From contig CAIMCX010000060.1 of NCBI GenBank assembly GCA_903839615.1, forward strand, positions 1-34,645: a stretch of DNA of 34,645 nucleotides, written 5' to 3'. Under the pieces are notes generated by a model. The model was given only the letters and a program-made list of their open reading frames with translations. It searched no databases and was not told the DNA's origin. Below, in pieces: positions 8,840 through 16,414 of the stretch. How positions within the stretch are numbered: the first letter of the stretch is position 1; the number at the start of each line of letters is the position of its first letter. The translations under genes were made by a program, and so were the position numbers. The stretch comes from an uncultured bacterium (GTDB lineage Bacteria; Bipolaricaulota; Bipolaricaulia; UBA7950; UBA9294).

Positions 8840-10155
8840 GCCGCGCCCCTTCCTCTCCCTCCCGCAGGTTCCGCCAACGTCGTCGCCCATCGAATCGTCC
8901 ACTCCACTAGGCGATCGAACGCAACCTCCTCGAACCCGACCACGTAGGTGACAAGCCGCTCTCCGATCGGGTTCTTCCACTTCTCGGGGATCCCCTCCGC
9001 ACCGAGAAGGCAACCCAGGAGCGCTGCCGTCTGTCCCGCCGAGCAATCGGTGTCAAAGCCACATTGGAGAGTGGTCAGAATCGAGCGCTCGAAATCGCCT
9101 TCTCCGAGCGTCAGCCCGATCACGGCGCAAGCGACGTTGGGAAGCGTGTGGATCCAGTGATACCGATCGAGGTCAGGACGAAGCTCGGCCAGGACCCGAC
9201 CCCATTCCCCATGACGATTGCACGCATGGAGGGTCTTCTCCACTACCTCTACGAACGCCCCGCCCGAGCGCACGAAGCGAAGCGCTTCGCGAAGCAGGCG
9301 CTCGATGGGTCCGCCGGTGAACGCCAGGCTCGTGAGAACGGCGCCGTAGATCGCGCCGTCCATTCCCTCGCGGTAGTGCGAGATGACCGCGTCGCGAAAC
9401 GCGAACTCGGCCGCGCGCTCCGGATCGAGCGGCGCGAGGAGCCCGTGGATCTCGCTTCGCATCTGCCCGCCGACCCAGGCCCCGCAGGGGTTTCGCGCCC
9501 AGCGGCTCTCCGGCGGCAAGAGCCCCGCTTTGACGTTCTCGATGGCCGACCATTCGGCCGTAAACGCAAGTGGAAGATGTGCCACCCATTCGAGCGCGAG
9601 GTCGGCGCTCGTGAAGGCCGGCCCGTGTTCATCCAGCGCATGGAGGACGAGAATCGGATACGCCGTGTCGTCGTTCTCCACCTTGGGCGGCACGAGGTAG
9701 CCGGAGATCGGCGCGCGCGACGCGATTCGTTCGGCCGTCCAGCCCTCCACAGGATCGCCGAGCGCCGTGCCGATGCACTTCCCTATCCAGGCGCCACGGA
9801 CACGCTCGCCATAGTCGGCGGGCGCACCGCGGCGCACCTTCGGCCGTCCGGACGCTCCGACCGGCGTCAGCGCGCGATACTCATCCCAAGTCTCCGGCTC
9901 GCTCGCGCGGACGAGAGGAAGGCGCGCGGAGATGACCGCATTCACCTCGGCGCAGGCCTTCGCGAGGCCGCCCCAATCGCGACGCGCGAAGGCGCGCTCG
10001 GCTTCGTCGAGAGAGGGCATCGCCTCGTCCATGTCCACCCCGAGGTTCTGCATCGCGCCGATGGCGGCGCGCGTTGGGTAGACGGTCACTCCGGACGCCG
10101 TCTCCACCTGCCACCGCGCCGCGATGTCCGCTTCCCAGGCTTCGCGCGTTGCCAT
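8836..10155 (-). CDS. ADP-ribosylglycohydrolase (DraG/ARH) family protein with an extra N-terminal region of about 100 aa
   Basis: RVRGAWIGKCIGTALGDPVEG, metal-binding NDDTAYPILVL and C-terminal GFDTDCSAGQTAALLG. Confidence 0.88.
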   Translation of the reverse strand: MATREAWEADIAARWQVETASGVTVYPTRAAIGAMQNLGVDMDEAMPSLDEAERAFARRDWGGLAKACAEVNAVISARLPLVRASEPETWDEYRALTPVGASGRPKVRRGAPADYGERVRGAWIGKCIGTALGDPVEGWTAERIASRAPISGYLVPPKVENDDTAYPILVLHALDEHGPAFTSADLALEWVAHLPLAFTAEWSAIENVKAGLLPPESRWARNPCGAWVGGQMRSEIHGLLAPLDPERAAEFAFRDAVISHYREGMDGAIYGAVLTSLAFTGGPIERLLREALRFVRSGGAFVEVVEKTLHACNRHGEWGRVLAELRPDLDRYHWIHTLPNVACAVIGLTLGEGDFERSILTTLQCGFDTDCSAGQTAALLGCLLGAEGIPEKWKNPIGERLVTYVVGFEEVAFDRLVEWTIRWATTLAEPAGGRGRGAA

Positions 10156-10168
10156 TTCTCCTCCGCGC

Positions 10169-11308
10169 TCACACTGCCTGTGCGAGCCACTCTACGATGT
10201 CGAGGACTTCTATCGCCGCCTTGGAACGTCGCTTCGCGTCGAGGAACGCGATTTGGCATGCCGGGCAGGCCGACAAGAGCAGGTCAGCCCCAGTCGCCAC
10301 GGCCTCCTCGAGCCGCGCCGTTTCGTTTTCGACCGCCATCGGCTCATACCCCAAGCGAACGAATCCGCCATTGCCGCAGCAGAACGACCTCGCTCTCGTC
10401 CGACGCATCTCGAGTCGGCGCGCGCCGGGCACGGCGTCGACGACGCGCCGCGGAGCGTCGTAGATTCCGAGTCCTCGCCCGAGATTGCAGGGATCGTGGT
10501 ACGTGACCATCCGCGATTGCTTCCGCAGTCTCAGCCCCGCCCCGAGGCGCTGCTCAACGAGCTCGGCCACGTGCAACGTCTCGAACGCGAGCGGTCTTCC
10601 CAAGAGCTCCGGCGCCTCGTCGCGGAACGTGGCGAGGCATCCGGGGCAGGCAAAGACGACGCGTCGTGCGCCTGCGCGTTCGATCGCCTCGACGTTCTTC
10701 TGCACCGCCGCCCGAGCACCCTCCAGATCCCCGGCGACGTAGGACGGATGCCCACAGCAGACTTCGTCGGTGAGGAGACCGAACTCCACGTCGCCCGCTT
10801 CGAGGAGCTGGTAGGCACCGCGGGCGATTCCACGCCGCAGGTAAGACGGTGTGCATCCAACGAAAAGCACCGTCTCTGCTTGCTTTCCCACGCGCTCCCG
10901 TCCCGGCGCCCAATCGAGACGCTTCCCGGCCGCTTGACCGTAAGGATTCCCCTCCTCGAGCGCAGCCCGCGCGGCATCGGCCAGCGGGCTCGGTACGAGA
11001 TCGCGCAGGACGAGCTCGCCCTTCATCGCGCGGTAGATGTCGAGGAGGTCGAGGTACTTGAAACACTGCTCCTCGCACGCGCCGCACTCCGTGCACGTGT
11101 AGATGCGCTCCGCGACATCCTCGTCGAACTCCATCGCCTCATCGACCAGCGCGCGAGCAATCGCCAGCTTGCCACGCGCTCCGTACGACTCCATTCCGTA
11201 CGAGGCGTGCGACGGGCAGATCTTCGCTTGACTCCCCACCTCGTGGTCGAAGCAGAAGCCGCAGCGAAGGCAGCTGTAGATCTGGTTCTTGTACTCGGCG
11301 AGCTTCAT
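10169..11308 (-). CDS. (Fe-S)-binding CCG-domain oxidoreductase, GlpC/GlcF/HdrD-like
   Basis: CLRCGFC...CP and CTECGACEEQC ferredoxin motifs; CCG-type motifs EVCCGHPSY, FACPGC, FCCGNGG, SACPACQ. ATGA overlap with the upstream flavoprotein gene. Confidence 0.9.
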   Translation of the reverse strand: MKLAEYKNQIYSCLRCGFCFDHEVGSQAKICPSHASYGMESYGARGKLAIARALVDEAMEFDEDVAERIYTCTECGACEEQCFKYLDLLDIYRAMKGELVLRDLVPSPLADAARAALEEGNPYGQAAGKRLDWAPGRERVGKQAETVLFVGCTPSYLRRGIARGAYQLLEAGDVEFGLLTDEVCCGHPSYVAGDLEGARAAVQKNVEAIERAGARRVVFACPGCLATFRDEAPELLGRPLAFETLHVAELVEQRLGAGLRLRKQSRMVTYHDPCNLGRGLGIYDAPRRVVDAVPGARRLEMRRTRARSFCCGNGGFVRLGYEPMAVENETARLEEAVATGADLLLSACPACQIAFLDAKRRSKAAIEVLDIVEWLAQAV

Positions 11309-12714
11309 CGCGCCACCTCCTCGACGAGCAGTCCCGGATTGAGGATCCCCTTCGGGTCCAGCATGCTCTTCGTCGCACGGAGGAGCTCGTTCGTCGTCCC
11401 GAGCTTCGGGAAGATGTGGGGGGAAATCCCCGCGCCGAGACCCCCGGGGCTCATCCGACCTTCGGTGAACATCCGCTCCGCGATCTCGCCTCGCAGGCGC
11501 ATGCCGTACTCCCACGCGTCCTTCCGCCGCTCGTCGTAGAGAGTGTCGATCCACAGGTACGCGCCATTTCGCGCGAAGTACGCGTCGACGCCCTTGACGC
11601 GGATGCCGTACTGCTCGAACTCCGCCTCGCGCTCCGCCTTCAAGGTCCGGAATAGGGCCACGGCGTCGACCAGGCCGCGAGTCGAAACGAACCCGGCCAC
11701 CTCTGGGCAGAAGAACGGCCGGTCGCTGTAGTACGCGCTCGGCCCCGTATTGCGCAGCCACGAGTACATGTGCTCCTGCCAGTAGTGCCGAGTCCCCTCA
11801 GCGGGACGCGGCCGGCCGCCATGCGACTCAGCGATGGCCTCGGCCTCATGCCCACGCGCTTCGGCGGTGGCAGCGCGGTCGCGGACGATCACATGAAGGA
11901 ACGCGTCCCCCTCTTCACCGTCCGGCTTGGGCCCGCCGAACAGGCCGACGAGGAACGTCGCTGCGCCTCGCCCCTGGATCCCGCCGGCCGCCGCAACCAG
12001 ATCGTGATAGTCGTCGAAGGCGTAGAAGCGGAAGAGCTCGGCCTCCGGCGCGCGGCGAATGCGATAGACGACGCGCGTGATCACGCCGAGAATCCCGTAC
12101 GAACCGATGAACAGGCCTGCGAAATCGGGACCGTTGGCGTTGCGTTCGATCGGCTCCGACGCGGGATTCGCCCACGAGCCCGTGCGAACGACGTCGCCGT
12201 TCGCGAGGACGACTTCAAGTGCCAGCACGTGGTCGCCCGTCATGCCGTACTCGGTCGCGCCGTGCGGAATCGCGTTGACGGCAACCGTACCGCCGATCGT
12301 GCACGAGAAGAGCCCGCCCCCACCGGGAACCGCAAGCTCCCACCCCACGCGGCGCAAGTCGGCGTCGATTCCATGCCAAATCGCCCCCGCCTCAACGTCG
12401 ACGTAGCCGGCGGTTGTGTCGATCCTTCTGACTCGATTCATCCGCGTCGTTTCGAGCAGGATCACGCCCTCCTTCACCCCGCTGCCGAGGAACGTCGTAG
12501 CACGGCCGCGCGTGTAGAGCGCGTGGCCGTGCTCGTTGGCCCAACGCAGGACCGCGGACACTTCCTCGGTCGTCGACGGGCGCACGACAACCGCTGGAAT
12601 GCCCGCCAGATCCGGCCCGCAGTCGCGCGAATAGCAGATCCTGTCAACCAATCGGTCCGAGACGTTTGCCCGTCCGACGATCTGCACCATCGATTCGGTC
12701 AGGTTCTCACGCAT
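11305..12714 (-). CDS. FAD-binding oxidase/dehydrogenase, GlcD/D-lactate dehydrogenase-like
   Basis: PAVVVRPSTTEEVSAVLRWANEHGHALYTRGRATTFLGSGVKEGVILLETTRMNRV (FAD_binding_4) and GMTGDHVLALEVVLANGDVV. Confidence 0.9.
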   Translation of the reverse strand: MRENLTESMVQIVGRANVSDRLVDRICYSRDCGPDLAGIPAVVVRPSTTEEVSAVLRWANEHGHALYTRGRATTFLGSGVKEGVILLETTRMNRVRRIDTTAGYVDVEAGAIWHGIDADLRRVGWELAVPGGGGLFSCTIGGTVAVNAIPHGATEYGMTGDHVLALEVVLANGDVVRTGSWANPASEPIERNANGPDFAGLFIGSYGILGVITRVVYRIRRAPEAELFRFYAFDDYHDLVAAAGGIQGRGAATFLVGLFGGPKPDGEEGDAFLHVIVRDRAATAEARGHEAEAIAESHGGRPRPAEGTRHYWQEHMYSWLRNTGPSAYYSDRPFFCPEVAGFVSTRGLVDAVALFRTLKAEREAEFEQYGIRVKGVDAYFARNGAYLWIDTLYDERRKDAWEYGMRLRGEIAERMFTEGRMSPGGLGAGISPHIFPKLGTTNELLRATKSMLDPKGILNPGLLVEEVAR

Positions 12715-14035
12715 ACCGTTCACCCACTCTCTTCGCTTCCGCCAACAGCACCCGCTCATTCACGGTCAGAATCTGTCTCTCCTTCATCACCAGCCGCCCG
12801 TTGATTACCACGGACTCCACATCGTCCGCGCGGGCGCAGTACACAAGGGCCGGCACGATCTCGTCGGTCAACTGGAACAGGTGCGCTCCGCCAAGGTCGA
12901 TGAGCACGAGATCGGCGAGCCGTCCCTCGTCGATCGTCCCCGCATCGATCCGGCAGGCACGCGCCCCGCCCTCGGTGGCGAAGCGGAAGGCATCCCGTGC
13001 CCCGAGAACGGTCGGGTCCTGTGCGGCCGCCTTCTGCAGGAGCACGGCGGCCCGCATCTCTTCGAACGGGTCGAGGAGGTCGTTCGACGCCGCGCCGTCC
13101 GTGCCAAGCGCCACGGTAGCTCCGGCCCGCCGCAGCGCGACGATCGGCGCAATGCCGCTCCCGAGCTTCATGTTGCTCTTTGGGTTGTAGACCGGAATCA
13201 CGTCCCGACGCGCCGCAAGCTCGATCTCCTCTTCGGTCAGGTGAACGCAGTGCGCGGCCGTGATGGGACGCTCGAGGAACCCGATCGTCTCGAGGTACGC
13301 GAGCGGAGTCTTCCCAGTCCGGCGGACCGACTCCTCAACCTCCCACGCCGTCTCCGAAACGTGCGTCTGAATGCCGAGGTCGTGCGCGTCCGCCTCGTCG
13401 CGGATGAACTGCAGGAGCGCGTCACTCGAGGTGAACGGCGCCGACGGCCCGAGGAAGACCGTGACGAGCGGGCTCTCCTTTGGGACTCGATGCCACGTCT
13501 CGATCAGGCGCCGCGCGTCGTCCTTCGTCTGCTCGAGCGGCACCATCAGATCCTCAGGCACCCACTGGTCGACGAGCTCCATCGCCGCGACGCCGCGGAT
13601 GCCGATCTCGACCCACGCCGCGATCACGCCGTCGAGGTCCATGTCCATGTCGACGAAGGTCGTGATCCCGCTTCGGATCATCTCGATCGCACCAAGCATG
13701 GACCAGAGGCGTCCGACCTCCGTCCGGCCGTGATTCCAGGCATCGTCGAGCGTGCGACGGACGAACGGGAAGGTCACCTGCTCACACCACTCGACAAGAG
13801 AGAGATCGTCACGCCGGCCCTTGAGCATCGACTGGTAGAGATGGGTGTGGGCATTGACGAAGCCGGGCACGAGGGCGCGGCCGTGCCCTTCGAGAGTGAT
13901 GGTTCCGCCCGCGAGGTGCCTCCCGTCAACGCGCCCGATGCGGACAATTCGATCTCCGTCGATGAGGACGTCGACGTCGCGGTCTACGCGCTCTGCATCC
14001 CGCACGAGGTACGACACTCCGCGCACCAGAATCAT
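12707..14035 (-). CDS. Amidohydrolase of the TrzA/SsnA/MTA-SAH deaminase type (amidohydrolase A)
   Basis: LVPGFVNAHTHLYQSMLKG, THVSETAWE, ITAAHCVHLTEEEIE, NPKSNMKLGSGIAPI, VALGTDGAASN. Catalytic set appears intact. Confidence 0.9.
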   Translation of the reverse strand: MILVRGVSYLVRDAERVDRDVDVLIDGDRIVRIGRVDGRHLAGGTITLEGHGRALVPGFVNAHTHLYQSMLKGRRDDLSLVEWCEQVTFPFVRRTLDDAWNHGRTEVGRLWSMLGAIEMIRSGITTFVDMDMDLDGVIAAWVEIGIRGVAAMELVDQWVPEDLMVPLEQTKDDARRLIETWHRVPKESPLVTVFLGPSAPFTSSDALLQFIRDEADAHDLGIQTHVSETAWEVEESVRRTGKTPLAYLETIGFLERPITAAHCVHLTEEEIELAARRDVIPVYNPKSNMKLGSGIAPIVALRRAGATVALGTDGAASNDLLDPFEEMRAAVLLQKAAAQDPTVLGARDAFRFATEGGARACRIDAGTIDEGRLADLVLIDLGGAHLFQLTDEIVPALVYCARADDVESVVINGRLVMKERQILTVNERVLLAEAKRVGERYA

Positions 14036-15087
14036 GTCTCGCTCCTTTCCCAGCCGAGCGCTCCTCGGGGACACACGGAGACACACAGACCGCAGCCGCG
14101 GCAGGCGGTCAGAACAGCGTCGGGACTCCGCCGCGCTCTGTAGGGGCAGATTCGAACGCAAGCGCCACAGCCGGCGCAAGCGCCCGCGTCGAAGCGAAGG
14201 ATGAACCCGGTCTCGACCTCTCCGGCCATCGCCCCGACGGCGCCGCGAACGGCTGCAATGCCGAGCCGATCCAATCGTTCGCCCATCGCGTCCCGCATCC
14301 GCGAGAACAGACCGAGCCCGCTGACAAGAGGCGCACTGCAGAGACCGACGGCGCTCGCTCCCGCAAACAGCATCTCGATCGCCGCGTCGGCGTCTCCTAC
14401 CCCGCCCGTCCCGACAATCGGTACGCCCACTGCATCGTGAACGACGGAGACGGCGTGGAGCGCCTGCGGCAGGATGGCCGGTCCCGACCACCACGCGGAC
14501 GCGGCACCGAGCAGAGGGCGTCGCCGCTCGAGATCCACGCGCAGCGCAGGGCCCAGGGAGTCGATCGCCGTGATCGCAGCGGCTCCGCGCACGACGCACG
14601 CGCGGGCCGTGCCGACGAGATCGCGGCCGTTCGCATTGAGCTTCGCGAAGACAGGAACGTCCACCGCCTCCACGGCAAGGCGCACCATGTCGGGAAGTGC
14701 AGCTTCGACGTACGACACCACTTCGAGCGCGTCGGCTCCCGCTCGTTCGAGCGCCCGGGCCAGAGAGTCGACGTCGTCCGGCGTGGGCCCCACGCTCGCG
14801 ATGACCGTAGCTCCTGAATCCTTGGCAAGCGGCAGCTCGCGCTCGACCCATTGTCGCGGACTGAGGTCTGACCACCTCTCAGCGTTCAGCACGCCGCCGG
14901 GGACCGAAGCGATGTGCGGACGCGGGGAACGCGCCGCGGTCCGACTGATGGTCTTCGTCACAATCGCCGCAGCGCCAGCGCGATGCGCGCGGGCAATCGC
15001 CTCTCCGTCCCAGGAGAGCGGGCCCGAGGCAAGGACGAGCGGGTGTTCGAGGGAGAGGCCGGCGAGGCTGGTGCGCAGGTCAGCCAC
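14032..15087 (-). CDS. Dihydroorotate dehydrogenase / PreA-like FMN protein fused to a C-terminal 2x[4Fe-4S] ferredoxin domain
   Basis: VFAKLNANGRDLVGTARACVVRGAAAITAIDSLG, SGPAILPQALHAV, VPIVGTGGVGDADAAIEMLFAGASAV; C-terminal CAGCGACVRICP and CRGCGLCVSVCP. Confidence 0.85.
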   Translation of the reverse strand: MADLRTSLAGLSLEHPLVLASGPLSWDGEAIARAHRAGAAAIVTKTISRTAARSPRPHIASVPGGVLNAERWSDLSPRQWVERELPLAKDSGATVIASVGPTPDDVDSLARALERAGADALEVVSYVEAALPDMVRLAVEAVDVPVFAKLNANGRDLVGTARACVVRGAAAITAIDSLGPALRVDLERRRPLLGAASAWWSGPAILPQALHAVSVVHDAVGVPIVGTGGVGDADAAIEMLFAGASAVGLCSAPLVSGLGLFSRMRDAMGERLDRLGIAAVRGAVGAMAGEVETGFILRFDAGACAGCGACVRICPYRARRSPDAVLTACRGCGLCVSVCPRGALGWERSET

Positions 15088-16414
15088 GGGGACCTCCTCC
15101 CGCCCACAGCCGCGTCGCCTCGCGCCGCGCAGCGGCTCGAGTCGCCTCTTCGTCCATCGTCTGGACCTCTCCGTTGCGAAAAAGGACGCGGCCTCCCGCG
15201 ACCGTCAGTTTGACGTCGCTGCGGCTGCGGAAGAGGACCAGTTGGTCGGTCGCGTTCTCCGCCGTGAGCGGCGTGTCGCTCTGCGCGTCGATTCCGATGA
15301 AGTCGGCCGGCCGCCCCGCCGCCAACGTGCCCAGATCGGGAAGGCCGATCGCCTCTGCGCCCCAGGCGGTCCCCATGGCGAGCACGGTCTGCGCTGGCAT
15401 GACCGACGGATCGCGGGCCGCCGCCTTGTGCAATAGGAACGCGCCGCGCATCACATCGAACGGATCGTTGATGTAGCCGTCCGTCCCCAGGCCGGGCCGA
15501 AGGCCGCGCTCGAGCATCCGGGGTACCGGCGCGATCCCGCCTCCGACTTCGCAATTCGAGAGCGGCATGTGCGCCACGCGAACCTCTCGCTCCGCGAGCC
15601 GCGCCATCTCGTCGTCCGTCACGACAACGACTTGAGAGGCCAGCACGTTCCTGTCCCAGAGTCCCAAACGGTCGTACCAGAAGACCGGGTTCACCCCGTA
15701 GCGTCGTCGGCACTCGTCCGGTTCGTAGGCGCTTTCGGAGAGATGGAGATGCAGGTCGCAGCCCACTCGGGTTGCGCTTTCCTTCGCCGCGCGGACGAAC
15801 GATTCCGAGCAGGTGAAGCTTGTGTGCAGGCACTGCATTCCGCGAATGAAGCCGTCGCGTCCACGCTCGCGAGCGAACCTCTCGTTCTGCAAGATCGCCT
15901 GCCGTCCGAGCGCAACGCCGTGCCGCTCGGATGCCTCGAGGCAGAGAACGCCCCGCAGCCCCGATTGCTCCACCACGGCGGCCTCAACGTCGAGGCTATC
16001 CAGACCAGCGAGCGGCGCCTCAAGTACGTCGCAAAACGCGGTGAACCCTGACCGAATCATGTCGAGGCAGGCGAGCGCCATCGCCGCTTCAACCATCTTC
16101 CCGTCGAGTCGATCTTCGATGCGTGGCCACCAGAAGTCCGAGAGGAAACGATCGAGCCCCCGCGGCGCGGGAGCCGACATCGGGATCCCATGCGAGAGAA
16201 GTCCGTAGGCGTGGTGATGAGCATTCACGAACCCGGGGCACAGGATGAGGCCGCGAGCGTCGAGGATCTGGGAGCTATGCGCCTGGCTCTCTAGCACGGA
16301 ATTCGGAGCCACAGCGCGGATCTTGTCTCCCTCGATCTCTACGCCCCAATCGGGGCGAAGCGTCGCCTCGGCACTAGCCAGGACGCCTCCCCCAAGCACC
16401 GTGAGCCTATCCAT
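15080..16414 (-). CDS. SsnA-like amidohydrolase (amidohydrolase B)
   Basis: LCPGFVNAHHHAYGLLSHG, DFWWPRIEDRLDG...SGFTAFCDV, DLHLHLSESAYE, HMPLSNCEVGGGIAPV, GLGTDGYINDPFD. ATG at 16414 overlaps the AOR2 stop. Confidence 0.87.
   Translation of the reverse strand: MDRLTVLGGGVLASAEATLRPDWGVEIEGDKIRAVAPNSVLESQAHSSQILDARGLILCPGFVNAHHHAYGLLSHGIPMSAPAPRGLDRFLSDFWWPRIEDRLDGKMVEAAMALACLDMIRSGFTAFCDVLEAPLAGLDSLDVEAAVVEQSGLRGVLCLEASERHGVALGRQAILQNERFARERGRDGFIRGMQCLHTSFTCSESFVRAAKESATRVGCDLHLHLSESAYEPDECRRRYGVNPVFWYDRLGLWDRNVLASQVVVVTDDEMARLAEREVRVAHMPLSNCEVGGGIAPVPRMLERGLRPGLGTDGYINDPFDVMRGAFLLHKAAARDPSVMPAQTVLAMGTAWGAEAIGLPDLGTLAAGRPADFIGIDAQSDTPLTAENATDQLVLFRSRSDVKLTVAGGRVLFRNGEVQTMDEEATRAAARREATRLWAGGGPRG

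Noticed and set aside
9064-10506. 480-aa plus-strand ORF opposite the ARH gene
   Set aside because: Arg-rich shadow ORF; the minus strand has a motif-complete ADP-ribosylglycohydrolase gene.
10124-11539. 471-aa plus-strand ORF
   Set aside because: Shadow of the CCG Fe-S gene, no domain signature.
12881-14143. 420-aa plus-strand ORF
   Set aside because: Shadow of amidohydrolase A; composition biased with no motif.
14036-14875. N-terminal extension of the 722-aa amidohydrolase A ORF
   Set aside because: Overlaps the PreA-like gene out of frame; homology begins at MILVRGVSYL (14035).
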